Assembly (NCBI RefSeq): GCF_036013525.1
Contig: NZ_CP107853.1
Coordinates: 11,408,001-11,472,000, forward strand
Source of the DNA: Nonomuraea sp. NBC_00507
GTDB lineage: Bacteria > Actinomycetota > Actinomycetes > Streptosporangiales > Streptosporangiaceae
DNA length: 64,000 nt
Direction of reading: 5' to 3'
A program made the translations under genes and the position numbers. The notes beneath the pieces are model-generated. The model saw only the letters and a list, made by a program, of their open reading frames with translations. It was not told where the DNA came from and searched no databases. Every line of letters begins with the position of its first letter. Position 1 is the stretch's first letter. This document shows, piece after piece, positions 56,486 to 64,000 of this stretch.

Positions 56486-57187
56486 ATGAGCGCCAAGCAG
56501 TTCACCTCCGTCTGGACCCGCGATCCGCGGAAGACCACGAGCCCGGGCCGCAGCCGCGAGGAGATCGTCAGGGCCGCGATCGAGCTGCTGGACGAGGAGG
56601 GGCTCGGCGGCCTGAGCATGCGTAAGCTCGGCGCCAAACTCAGCGCCGGCGCCACCAGCCTCTACTGGTACGTCGCCAACAAGGACGAGTTGCTCGAGTT
56701 GGCCTACGACGAGATGTGGGGCGAGCTGAAGGTGCCCGACCCCAAGGAAGTGGGCTGGCGCGAGGCCACCTCGGTCCTGGCTTACAGCATGCGCGCGGCG
56801 ATGCTGCGCCACCCGTGGTCGGCCGACCTGCTCGGCCGGATGCCCGCCCTCGGCCCTCAAGCGATCCAGGTAGCCGACCGGATGCGCAAGATATTCGCGG
56901 CAGCCGGATTCACGGGCATGGACGTCGACTACGCCGCCGCCACGGTCACCGCCTACGTCTACGGGACGACGCTCCCCGAGATCGCCTGGAACAACGCGAT
57001 GGCCGGTCACGAATACGACCCGGACGAGATGCGCGCGACGCTCAGGAAGGCCGCCAAGGACTTTCCCGACATTCTCGAGCGCACCAACTTGGAAATTTAC
57101 GACGATCCCACCACCGTCCGCGCGGTGGCTTTCGACTTCGGGCTGGTGTCGGTGCTCGACGGCCTTGAGCGACGGCTGGCGTCGTAG
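56486..57187 (+). CDS. TetR family regulator with TetR_C-like ligand domain
   Basis: A 233-residue repressor. The N-terminal 18 residues (SAKQFTSVWTRDPRKTTS) precede the HTH (SREEIVRAAIELLDEEGLGG, then LSMRKLGAKLSAGATSLYWYV). The latter is the LYWHV-type recognition helix of TetR/TetR_C proteins that respond to drugs. The C-terminal domain is long and helical. The start is at ATG 56486 with only a weak AGGG just before it; translation may be leaderless. It lies 19 bp from an operator array and controls the divergent MFS exporter. The acyl-CoA synthetase starts 13 bp after its stop and may be co-regulated. Confidence 0.92.
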   Translation: MSAKQFTSVWTRDPRKTTSPGRSREEIVRAAIELLDEEGLGGLSMRKLGAKLSAGATSLYWYVANKDELLELAYDEMWGELKVPDPKEVGWREATSVLAYSMRAAMLRHPWSADLLGRMPALGPQAIQVADRMRKIFAAAGFTGMDVDYAAATVTAYVYGTTLPEIAWNNAMAGHEYDPDEMRATLRKAAKDFPDILERTNLEIYDDPTTVRAVAFDFGLVSVLDGLERRLAS

Positions 57188-57200
57188 CAGGATCCGGGGC

Positions 57201-58829
57201 ATGGACGATTTCCGTGCCGCCCGCGACTTCCTCCTCCACGCCGACCTCTCCACCGCCCGCCGCGACTTCCGCTGGCCGGAGCTCACCCGGTTCAACTGGG
57301 CGCTCGACTGGTTCGACGGGGTCCTGGCCGCCGAGACGCCCGACGCCGTCGCGCTGAAGATCGTGGGGTCGAGCCAGGCCGCCTACACCTTCGCCGGGCT
57401 GTCGGCCCGTTCCAACCAGGTCGCCAATTGGCTGCACGAGCAAGGGGTGCGCCGGGGCGACCGGATCCTGCTCATGCTGGGCAACCAGGCCGAGCTGTGG
57501 GAGGCGCTGCTGGCCGCGATGAAGCTCGGCGCGGTCATCATCCCCGCCACGACGTTGCTGACGGCCAAGGACCTCGTCGAACGCATCGAGCGCGGCGGCG
57601 TCTCGCATGTGATCGCGAACGCCGCCGACGCGGGCAAGTTCGGCGCCGGGGAGTTCACGAAGATCGCTGTGGGGGACGCCTACAACTGGCTGCCGTACCA
57701 CGAGGCGTACGAGGCGCAGGAGGACTTCACCCCCGACGCGCCGACGTCGGCGGGCGACACGTTGCTGCTCTACTTCACCTCCGGCACCACGTCCCAGCCC
57801 AAGCTGGTCGAGCACACGCACGCGTCCTATCCGGCCGGGCACCTGTCGACCATGTTCTGGATCGGGGTGCGGCCCGGCGACGTGCATCTCAACGTGTCCT
57901 CGCCGGGGTGGGCCAAGCACGCGTGGAGCAACGTGTTCGCGCCGTGGAACGCCGGGGCGACCGTGCTGGTCCACGACTACCAGCGTTTCTCCGCCCCGGC
58001 GCTGCTGGAGGTGCTGCGGGACGAGCGGGTCACCACGTTCTGCGCGCCGCCGACGGTGTGGCGGATGCTGATCCAGGAGGACCTGGCGGCATGGAAAGTG
58101 CCGTTGCGGACGGCCGTGGCCGCCGGCGAGCCGCTCAACCCGGAGATCATCGACCAAGTGGCCAAGGCGTGGGGCATCACGATCAGGGACGGCTACGGCC
58201 AGACCGAGACCACCGCGCAAATCGGCAACGCGCCCGACGAGCCGGTCAAATCCGGCTCGATGGGACGCCCGCTGCCCGGCTATGACGTCGTGCTCCTCGA
58301 CCCGGTCAGCGGTGAGCCGGGGAACGACGGCGAGATCTGCCTGCCGCTGGACGAGCGCCGCCCCCTGGGGCTCATGGCGGGATATGTCGGTGGATCTGCC
58401 GAAGCCACGCGGGGCGGTTATTACCACACCGGTGACGTCGCCACCCGTGACGAGGACGGCTACATCACCTACGTCGGCCGGACCGACGACGTCTTCAAGG
58501 CCTCCGACTACCGCATCTCGCCGTTCGAGCTGGAGAGCGTGCTGCTGGAGCACGCGGCCGTCGCGGAGGCGGCCGTGGTGCCCGCCCCCGACCCGGTGCG
58601 GCTGGCGGTGCCGAAGGCGTACGTGACGCTCGCACCGGGGTTCGAACCCGACGAGGAGACCGCCCGGTCGATCTTCGAGCACTGCCGGCGGGAGCTGGCG
58701 CCGTACAAGCGGGTGCGGCGGCTGGAGTTCGGCGAGCTGCCCAAGACGATCTCCGGCAAGATCCGCCGCGTCGAGCTCCGGGTGCGGGAGCCCCGGCTGG
58801 AGTACCGCGAAGAAGATCTTAATTCCTGA
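57201..58829 (+). CDS. Acyl-CoA synthetase (AMP-forming, medium-chain type)
   Basis: A 542-residue ANL-superfamily ligase starting at MDDFRAARDFLL, after GATCCGGGG. The ATP motif is YFTSGTTSQPKLVEHTH, the aromatic/adenine motif is RDGYGQTETT, the hinge is GGYYHTGDVATRDEDGYITYVGRTDD, and the catalytic Lys is in PKTISGKIRRVEL. Overall order resembles medium-chain acyl-CoA synthetases (ACSM-like) that activate fatty or aromatic acids. It follows the TetR gene by 13 bp, so it may be expressed with it. The next gene is a PucR regulator. Confidence 0.92.
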   Translation: MDDFRAARDFLLHADLSTARRDFRWPELTRFNWALDWFDGVLAAETPDAVALKIVGSSQAAYTFAGLSARSNQVANWLHEQGVRRGDRILLMLGNQAELWEALLAAMKLGAVIIPATTLLTAKDLVERIERGGVSHVIANAADAGKFGAGEFTKIAVGDAYNWLPYHEAYEAQEDFTPDAPTSAGDTLLLYFTSGTTSQPKLVEHTHASYPAGHLSTMFWIGVRPGDVHLNVSSPGWAKHAWSNVFAPWNAGATVLVHDYQRFSAPALLEVLRDERVTTFCAPPTVWRMLIQEDLAAWKVPLRTAVAAGEPLNPEIIDQVAKAWGITIRDGYGQTETTAQIGNAPDEPVKSGSMGRPLPGYDVVLLDPVSGEPGNDGEICLPLDERRPLGLMAGYVGGSAEATRGGYYHTGDVATRDEDGYITYVGRTDDVFKASDYRISPFELESVLLEHAAVAEAAVVPAPDPVRLAVPKAYVTLAPGFEPDEETARSIFEHCRRELAPYKRVRRLEFGELPKTISGKIRRVELRVREPRLEYREEDLNS

Positions 58830-58886
58830 CACAGCGTAAATGTCTGCATAACCGTTCTTACAGATTGATCGGCTAGGCTCTGCCCC

Positions 58887-60503
58887 GTGCTGCCCACCAT
58901 TGCCGACGTCCTTGCCCTGGAGACCGTTCGCCGGGGCGGCCCGCGCGTGGTCGCGGGCGGGGACCGGCTGGACACGAAGGTGCGATGGGTGCACGTCGGC
59001 GAGATCGCCGACATCGCCAGCCTGCTGCGCGGCGGCGAGCTGGTGCTCACCACGGGTGTCGCGCTTCCCGAGGACCCGGAGAAGCTCGCCGACTACATCG
59101 GCGAGCTGTCCGCGGTGGGCGCGTCGGGCCTGGTCGTGGAGCTGGGCCGCAGGTTCGTACGGGAGCTGCCGCGCGCGGTGGTCAAGTCGGCCGAGGAACA
59201 CGGGCTGCCGGTCATCGTGCTGACCAGGGAGACCCCGTTCGTGCAGATCACCGAGTCCGTACACGCCCGGATCATCGACATCCAGCTGGAGGAGCTGCGG
59301 GCCTCCGAGCAGCTCCACGAGGTCTTCACCGAGCTGTCGGTCGAGGGCGCCTCGCCGACCGAGGTGCTCGCCCAGGTGGCCCGGCTGTCGAACCGTCCGG
59401 TGCTGCTGGAGAACCTCGCGCACCAGGTGCTGGCCTGCGAGTCCGCGGGGCGCGACGCGGGCACTCTGCTGGCCGGGTGGGAGACCAGGTCGCGGGCGGT
59501 GGCCCCGGTCGAGCGCACCGCGTACGACCCGGCCTCGGGCTGGCTGGTCACCACGGTCGGGGCCCGGGGTCAGGACTGGGGCAGGCTGATCCTGATCTGC
59601 GACGCGGCGCCGTCGCCGCGCGATCTGGTGCTGGCCGAGCGGGCCGCCACCACACTCGCCCTGGGCCGGCTGCTGGAACGCCATCAGGAGTCGCTGGAGC
59701 GCCAGGCCCACGGCACGATCATCACCGGCATCCTGACCCATGCCTACTCTGACCCCGACGAGGCCGCCGCGCGCGCCCGCGCGGTCGGCGTGCCGCTGAC
59801 GGGACGCAAGCTGGTCAGCGTGGTCATCAGGCCGACCGACCTCGCCGACCAGGCCCTGGACGGCCAGGCGCAGCTGGGCGAGCTGGCCGAGGCCACCGCC
59901 GGCGCCTGTCGTGACGCCCGCCTGCCCGCCCTGGTGGGGGCGCTCGATCAGGAACGTGTGGGCGTGTTACTGCCGCTGCCGCCGCGAACGCAGGCCGAGG
60001 CCGCCCTGACGGCGCTGGCCGAGCGGCTGCGCATGTTGTGGCGGCCAGGATCGGCGTTCGTGCTGGCGGCCGGCTCGGTGGTGGAGTCGATCAGGGACGT
60101 GCGCCGCAGCTTCCTCGAGGCCGAGCAGGTGGCCGACGTGGCGGTCCGCCAGCCGGACGGCCGGGCCTTCTACCGGCTGCCCGACCTGCGCCTGCGCGGC
60201 CTGCTGCACCTGCTGCGCGACGACGCGCGGCTGCAGACGTTCGCCGAGCGGGAGCTGGGACCGCTGCTGGCCCACGACGCGCAGCGGGGCGGCGACCTCA
60301 CCCGGATCCTGCGCACCTATCTGGACGCGGGCCGCAACAAGGCCGTGGCCGCGCAGAAGGCTCATTTGTCCAGGCCCGCCTTCTACGATCGCCTGCGCCG
60401 CCTCGAGCGCATTCTCGACACCGACCTCGACGACGTCGAGTCGTGCCTGTCGCTCCATGTGGCCCTGCTGGCACTGGAGTCCTTCCGCCGGGAGAGCCGT
60501 TGA
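58887..60503 (+). CDS. PucR family transcriptional regulator
   Basis: A 538-residue regulator starting at GTG. An N-terminal PucR domain (TIADVLALETVRRGGPRVVA, LLRGGELVLTTGVALPEDPE, LPVIVLTRETPFVQITESVH) and a central GGDEF-like domain are followed by the C-terminal HTH_30 (ILRTYLDAGRNKAVAAQKAH, then LSRPAFYDRLRRLERIL). It is the second PucR protein in the window and only weakly like the first in the HTH. Its place downstream of the acyl-CoA synthetase, and 6 kb from the mmsA pair on the other strand, makes either a candidate target. Confidence 0.92.
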   Translation: MLPTIADVLALETVRRGGPRVVAGGDRLDTKVRWVHVGEIADIASLLRGGELVLTTGVALPEDPEKLADYIGELSAVGASGLVVELGRRFVRELPRAVVKSAEEHGLPVIVLTRETPFVQITESVHARIIDIQLEELRASEQLHEVFTELSVEGASPTEVLAQVARLSNRPVLLENLAHQVLACESAGRDAGTLLAGWETRSRAVAPVERTAYDPASGWLVTTVGARGQDWGRLILICDAAPSPRDLVLAERAATTLALGRLLERHQESLERQAHGTIITGILTHAYSDPDEAAARARAVGVPLTGRKLVSVVIRPTDLADQALDGQAQLGELAEATAGACRDARLPALVGALDQERVGVLLPLPPRTQAEAALTALAERLRMLWRPGSAFVLAAGSVVESIRDVRRSFLEAEQVADVAVRQPDGRAFYRLPDLRLRGLLHLLRDDARLQTFAERELGPLLAHDAQRGGDLTRILRTYLDAGRNKAVAAQKAHLSRPAFYDRLRRLERILDTDLDDVESCLSLHVALLALESFRRESR

Positions 60504-60530
60504 CCGCGCAGATGTGTTGGAATGGGCGAT

Positions 60531-60905
60531 ATGTCTGACGTGTTGATGCCGGACCTGGCCGACCTCGGCCGCATGCTCGCCACCGCCGGTGCGTTCTCCG
60601 TGCCTGTCCATGACGTGCGGCTGACCCCGGATGAGCTCGATCCCGAGCAGATCGTCGCGGGCGACCCCGCCACGTCGTCTCTGGAGCTCGGTGGAGGCCG
60701 GGGCATCTGGGAGATCACCCCGGGCGTCGTCACGGACGTGGAGCGGGACGAGATCTTCGTGGTGCTGTCGGGCCGTGCCACGATTGCCGTCGAGGGCGGC
60801 ACCACGATCGAGGTCAGCCCTGGAGACGTGTGCTTGCTGGCCGAGGGCGCCAGGACCACGTGGATCGTGCACGAGACGCTGCGCAAGGTCTATCAGACGC
60901 GTTAG
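60531..60905 (+). CDS. Cupin domain protein
   Basis: A 124-residue small cupin. GIWEITPGVVTDVERDEIFV, then VLSGRATIAVEGGTTIEVSPGD and VCLLAEGARTTWIVHETLRK give the beta-barrel order of the DUF861/EutQ-like group. The metal-binding histidines of motif 1 are mostly lost (ERDEIFV), so catalysis is doubtful. ATG 60522, three codons upstream, is an alternative start. It follows the PucR gene by 27 bp on the same strand, and the two are probably co-transcribed. Confidence 0.85.
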   Translation: MSDVLMPDLADLGRMLATAGAFSVPVHDVRLTPDELDPEQIVAGDPATSSLELGGGRGIWEITPGVVTDVERDEIFVVLSGRATIAVEGGTTIEVSPGDVCLLAEGARTTWIVHETLRKVYQTR

Positions 60906-60970
60906 GCCCCGTGCTCGACCTCCTGGACCTGAACAACCGGGTCGCGGCCGGCGGCAGGGTGCCACCGTCG

Positions 60971-61933
60971 TCAAAAGCCCATAGCCTCCCTGACCTCGTC
61001 GAGGGTACGGATCGCGCGTTCGCGAGCACGCTCGTTGCCCACGGCCAGGATCTGCCTGACGTCGGCCTCGGTGTGCTCGCCGCGGCGTCGCCTGATCGGC
61101 CGCAGGAACTCGTTGACCGCCTCGGTGACCAGGCGCTTGAGCGCGGCGGCGCCGCCGTACCCGATCTCGTCGGCGATGTCCTGCGGCGGGCGGTCCAGGC
61201 AGAGGCCCGCCAGCGTGAGCAGGTTCGCCACCTCGGGGCGGTGCGTCTCGTCGTAGGTGATCAGCCGGTCGGAGTCGGTGCGCGCCTTACGGATCAGCGC
61301 GGCCGTCTCGTCCTCGGTGGCCGCAAGGTCGATCGCGTTGCCGCGGCTCTTGCTCATCTTGCCCCCGTCGAGCCCTTTGAGCAGCGGCCGCTCGCCCAGC
61401 ATCGCCTCCGGTATCGGGAACACCTCGGCGTAGCGCTCGTTGAAGCGGCGCGCCACCAGCCGCGTCACCTCGACGTGCGGCAGCTGGTCCTTGCCGACGG
61501 GCACGAGCGTGCCCTTGCAGAACAGGATGTCGGCCGCCTGATGCACCGGATAGGTGAACATCAGGCCGCTGACCGCCTGCTGCGAGCTGTGCGCGATCTC
61601 GTCCTTCACCGTGGGGTTGCGGCGCAACTCGGCCACCGACACCAGGCTCAGGAACGGCAGCAGCAGCTGGTTGAGCTCAGGGATCGCGCTGTGCTGGAAG
61701 ATCGTCACCTTGGCCGGATCCAGCCCGACGGCCAGGTAGTCGAGCAGTAAATCGGTGATGTTGCGCTGGATCTGGCCGGGCAGGTCACGATCGGTGATCA
61801 CCTGGTAGTCGGCGACCAGGACGTACATCGGGTAGGCGTGCTGCAGTTTCACGCGGTTGGCCAGCGAGCCGAAGTAGTGGCCCAGATGCAGCCGGCCGGT
61901 CGGGCGATCGCCCGTGAGCACCACGTCGTTCAT
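60971..61933 (-). CDS. trpS: Tryptophanyl-tRNA synthetase, auxiliary TrpRS1 type
   Basis: A 320-residue class I synthetase charging tRNA-Trp. The HIGH-like motif is HLGH (residues 16-19), the active-site region is VLVADYQVITD, and GGKMSKSRGN holds KMSKS at 192-196. GGAG stands 11 bases before the ATG. Where indolmycin-sensitive enzymes have a His (position 43 in Geobacillus TrpRS), this protein has Gln44, as expected for the auxiliary, indolmycin-resistant TrpRS1 of streptomycetes. The leader upstream encodes a two-Trp peptide and a terminator/antiterminator, so expression should rise when charged tRNA-Trp is scarce. Confidence 0.94.
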   Translation of the reverse strand: MNDVVLTGDRPTGRLHLGHYFGSLANRVKLQHAYPMYVLVADYQVITDRDLPGQIQRNITDLLLDYLAVGLDPAKVTIFQHSAIPELNQLLLPFLSLVSVAELRRNPTVKDEIAHSSQQAVSGLMFTYPVHQAADILFCKGTLVPVGKDQLPHVEVTRLVARRFNERYAEVFPIPEAMLGERPLLKGLDGGKMSKSRGNAIDLAATEDETAALIRKARTDSDRLITYDETHRPEVANLLTLAGLCLDRPPQDIADEIGYGGAAALKRLVTEAVNEFLRPIRRRRGEHTEADVRQILAVGNERARERAIRTLDEVREAMGF

Positions 61934-61992
61934 GAGGGTCTTCTCCTTTGAGGTCGATGCCGTCTCGGAGAGGACCCGCACACATATCCGAA

Positions 61993-62013
61993 GGGCCGTC
62001 CCGGAGACGGCCC
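61993..62013 (-). terminator. Attenuator terminator hairpin of the trpS leader
   Basis: In the transcript, GGGCCGTC pairs exactly with GACGGCCC around a five-base loop. Its upstream arm can instead pair with GACGGCC (62031-62037) inside the leader-peptide coding region, forming an antiterminator. There is no T run, as is common in high-GC actinobacteria. Confidence 0.75.
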
Positions 62014-62025
62014 ACGCATGCGAAA

Positions 62026-62055
62026 TCAGCGGCCGTCTGTCGGCCGCCACCACAT
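62026..62055 (-). CDS. trpL: trp leader peptide MWWRPTDGR
   Basis: A nine-codon reading frame, ATG-TGG-TGG then CGG-CCG-ACA-GAC-GGC-CGC and TGA, about 90 bp upstream of trpS. Two consecutive Trp codons at the very start are the mark of ribosome-mediated attenuation. Codons 3-9 also form a perfect hairpin (GCGGCCG at the 5' side, CGGCCGC at the 3' side, 62029-62047). A ribosome stalled on the Trp codons would cover its 5' arm and free the 3' arm to pair with the terminator's first arm. A possible -10 box, TACAAT, lies at 62077-62082. No clear ribosome binding site is visible. Confidence 0.75.
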   Translation of the reverse strand: MWWRPTDGR

Positions 62056-62196
62056 GCAGATGCGTGTCATACACAAATTGTATCCACAAGTGATGTCAAT
62101 TCCGTAACCCCTGCATTTGTTTAGCGTGTTCGCCTGCCCCGGCGACCATGATCTCGCCACTATGGTGCGGTCCCTTTACTGCCCTCTGGAGAGTTC

Positions 62197-63675
62197 ATGT
62201 CTCGACGCACCATCGCCGGCGGCCTGGCCATAGCCGCGGCGATCACTGTCACCACCCTGCCTGCCGCGTCGGTCGCGGCGGAGCAGGTGTCGGTGAAGTT
62301 CCCGTCGGCCAGGTTCCCGCTGGGCGCCCGGCCCGTGCCGACCAAGACCATGACCGCCGTGACGCAGGGGATCGACCTCTACGACGTGAAGGCCGGCACC
62401 TCGACCGACGGCTACACCCTGACCGTACTGATGCCGAACGGCCGCGACTCGGGCACGCTCCCGAACGCCGAGACCAAGGTCGCCGAGGTGGAGGCCATCG
62501 GGGAGACCCCCAGCCTGCAGGAGATCGTGCGGCCCGCCGTGGCCGACTCGCCTGCCAAGACCGAGTACATGGTCCGGGTCGGCCTCTGGCCGCTCAAGGA
62601 CAAGAAGAAGGCCGATAAGGCGGCCAAGAAGTTCGCGGACGCGGGGCTGAAGGTCAAGGTCGACTACCTCGGCGACGACGGGTTCAAGACCACCGGCCCG
62701 TGGAACGTCAAGGTCGTCATGATCGACGCCGCGACCTTCCGCGGCTCGTACGCCGCCTCGCTCGGCACCAGCGTCGCCAAGCGGGAGACCGTCTCGTCCA
62801 TGACCAAGGCCGCCAAGGCCGTGGTCGGGGTCAACGGCGGCTTCTTCAACATCCACACCGCCAAGGAGCTGCGCGGCGAGCCCCTCGGTGCCTCCGTGGT
62901 GGGCGGCCGGCTGCTGAGCGAGGCCGTGCCCGGCCGTTCGGCCGTGGTGCTCAAGGGCCGCACGGCCAAGATCACCGAGCTGGAGACGAGGGTCACGGCG
63001 ATCTCACAGGACGGCGAGCGGTCGGTCATCGGCGGCATCAACCGGGCCGCCGCGGTGGACGAGCTGGTGCTGTACACGGAGGAGTACGGAGCCAACACGC
63101 CCGCCGGCGGGACCGACGTCGTCATGGACGCCAACGGCAAGGTCATCGGCGTGCGGGTCTCGGGCGCGGCGGTGGCCAAGGGCACGCGGGTGCTGCACGG
63201 CAACGGCGTGGCCGGCGAATGGCTCAGCCAGCACGCCTGGCAGGACTGGACGGTCAAGGTCGACACCAAGGTCGTGGACCTGCGTACCAAGAAGGCCCTC
63301 GAGCTGACCCCGGACCTGCACGTGGTCGCGGGCGGCGTCGGCCTCGTCAGGAACGGCCAGGTGAAGATCACCGCCAAGCTCGACGGCCACGACTCCATGA
63401 ACATGATCCTGCGCCGCCACCCGCGTACCCTGCTCGGGGTCACCAGGAATGGCAGCCTGATCCTGGCCACCATCGACGGCCGGCAGCCCGGGGTCACCGT
63501 GGGGGCGAACTTCCACGAGGCGGCTCAGTTCATGCGGTGGCTGGGCGCGCGGCAGGCCATCAATCTGGACGGAGGCGGGTCGACGGCGATGGTCGTCGGC
63601 AACAAGCTGGTCAACCGGCCGTCGGACGGGGCGGAGCGCGCCGTGGGCGACGCTCTGCTGGTCCTGCCGCAATAA
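62197..63675 (+). CDS. Secreted phosphodiester glycosidase family protein (NAGPA domain)
   Basis: A 492-residue exported protein. A signal peptide (TIAGGLAIAAAITVTTLPAA, cleavage near residue 28) is followed by a region with SPOR-like character (EYMVRVGLWPLKDKKKADKA, then AKKFADAGLKVKVDYLGDDG). The catalytic NAGPA domain follows (VGVNGGFFNIHT, HPRTLLGVTRNGSLILATID and the hallmark AINLDGGGSTAMVV). In mammals this domain uncovers GlcNAc from mannose-6-phosphate; bacterial members are thought to act on cell-surface glycans, possibly wall-linked phosphodiesters. It is convergent with the Lrp gene. Confidence 0.88.
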   Translation: MSRRTIAGGLAIAAAITVTTLPAASVAAEQVSVKFPSARFPLGARPVPTKTMTAVTQGIDLYDVKAGTSTDGYTLTVLMPNGRDSGTLPNAETKVAEVEAIGETPSLQEIVRPAVADSPAKTEYMVRVGLWPLKDKKKADKAAKKFADAGLKVKVDYLGDDGFKTTGPWNVKVVMIDAATFRGSYAASLGTSVAKRETVSSMTKAAKAVVGVNGGFFNIHTAKELRGEPLGASVVGGRLLSEAVPGRSAVVLKGRTAKITELETRVTAISQDGERSVIGGINRAAAVDELVLYTEEYGANTPAGGTDVVMDANGKVIGVRVSGAAVAKGTRVLHGNGVAGEWLSQHAWQDWTVKVDTKVVDLRTKKALELTPDLHVVAGGVGLVRNGQVKITAKLDGHDSMNMILRRHPRTLLGVTRNGSLILATIDGRQPGVTVGANFHEAAQFMRWLGARQAINLDGGGSTAMVVGNKLVNRPSDGAERAVGDALLVLPQ

Positions 63676-63705
63676 TCCTGATCCACTAGCTCGCTCGAGC
63701 ACGTT

Positions 63706-63743
63706 GGTACGGGGCCCGTGTGAACGTCAGCGGACCCCGTACC
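63706..63743. terminator. Inverted repeat between convergent genes, likely two-way terminator
   Basis: GGTACGGGG (63706-63714) pairs exactly with CCCCGTACC (63735-63743) around a 20-base loop. It lies 30 bp after the glycosidase stop and 57 bp after the Lrp stop on the other strand. Confidence 0.55.
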
Positions 63744-63820
63744 CCGCTCACGGAGTTATTGGCAGTCCCACGCGCGGGCCCCACCCGTTGCGACCCCGCT
63801 TACGGGGCCACCGGCAGTCC
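63741..63820. repeat. Diverged direct repeat covering the 3' end of the Lrp gene
   Basis: Two 28-bp segments starting at 63741 and 63793 match at 22 of 28 positions, and all differences are transitions. The right copy encodes the real C-terminal GLPVAP and stop; the left copy reads GLPITP and stop, a ghost 3' end in non-coding DNA. Confidence 0.6.
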
Positions 63821-64000
63821 TGTGTCCGGCTTTATCGCCTTCATCGCTACATGAGAGGTCACCTGCGCCACGCCCGGCAGCCCGGAGAGCGTCTCGGAGT
63901 AGAACCGCTCATAGGCGGCCAGGTCGGCCACGGCCACGCGCAGCAGGAAGTCGGGGTCGCCGAACAGCCGATGCGCCTCCACGACCTCCGCCATGCCGGC
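63800..64000 (-). CDS. Lrp/AsnC family regulator, C-terminal part (gene continues beyond the window)
   Basis: The last 66 residues of an Lrp/AsnC-type regulator: HRLFGDPDFLLRVAVADLAA, then YERFYSETLSGLPGVAQVTS and HVAMKAIKPDTGLPVAP. This is the RAM ligand-binding half with its GDPDFLLRV core and closing helix. The HTH half lies beyond position 64000. The ligand is probably an amino acid, as usual for the family. It is convergent with the glycosidase gene. Confidence 0.9.
   Translation of the reverse strand, partial: AGMAEVVEAHRLFGDPDFLLRVAVADLAAYERFYSETLSGLPGVAQVTSHVAMKAIKPDTGLPVAP

Noticed and set aside
62094..62099. TTGACA as -35 box of the trpS leader promoter
   Set aside because: The only good -10 candidate (TACAAT at 62077-62082) is 11 bp away, too close, and no acceptable -10 lies 16-18 bp downstream, so I did not call the promoter.

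Overview
The window is about 64 kb of very GC-rich DNA in which coding strands show a strong third-position G/C bias. The gene content is that of a filamentous actinobacterium: F420/flavin luciferase-like oxidoreductases, PASTA-type Ser/Thr kinases, PucR regulators, MEP-pathway isoprenoid genes, an XRE/MmyB-type regulator, a HipA-like kinase with DUF3037, and an auxiliary TrpRS with a Trp-rich leader peptide. I infer a Streptosporangiales-like organism (Nonomuraea-like), but no marker here fixes the genus. I see no rRNA, tRNA, CRISPR array, insertion sequence or integrase.

Left part (1-12.5 kb): small stress/regulatory genes. These are an atypical SDR, an SDR relic, an HxlR regulator divergent from two Rid-like proteins, a WYL regulator divergent from a DinB protein, an AlkZ-like protein and a frameshifted MmyB-type regulator. 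Then comes an accessory cell-wall cassette (Ddl, MurF, small HTH protein, Asp/Glu-type racemase) facing a large STAND-type ATPase.

12.5-35.6 kb: a dienelactone-hydrolase-like enzyme, then a branched-chain-amino-acid-type ABC system in which two permeases and one ATPase are fused in a single polypeptide. It is divergent from a Zn-dependent dehydrogenase plus cupin. Decayed genes follow (LuxR relic, SDR relic), then an MMPL exporter with its TetR, a ROK/Gfo-Idh sugar locus whose next gene is cut off, two tandem Ser/Thr kinases, three luciferase-like oxidoreductases and a TetR/SRPBCC pair. A deletion scar joins MarR and flavin-monooxygenase remnants. A palindromic motif is shared by the ABC/dehydrogenase promoter and the luciferase-like promoter, suggesting one regulon.

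35.6-46 kb: the HipA-like/DUF3037 pair, a GNAT protein, a secreted alpha/beta hydrolase, ispG and dxr (without the usual site-2 protease gene between them), two secreted trypsin-like proteases in tandem and an aldehyde dehydrogenase.

46-64 kb: amine/GABA and beta-alanine/methylmalonate-semialdehyde catabolism (PucR, gabT, a PotD-like binding protein, an omega-aminotransferase coupled to mmsA, a second PucR). It also holds an alternative-oxidase-like diiron protein, an MFS exporter/TetR pair with three operators at exact 21-bp spacing, an acyl-CoA synthetase, the attenuator-controlled trpS, a phosphodiester glycosidase and the 3' part of an Lrp gene running off the edge.
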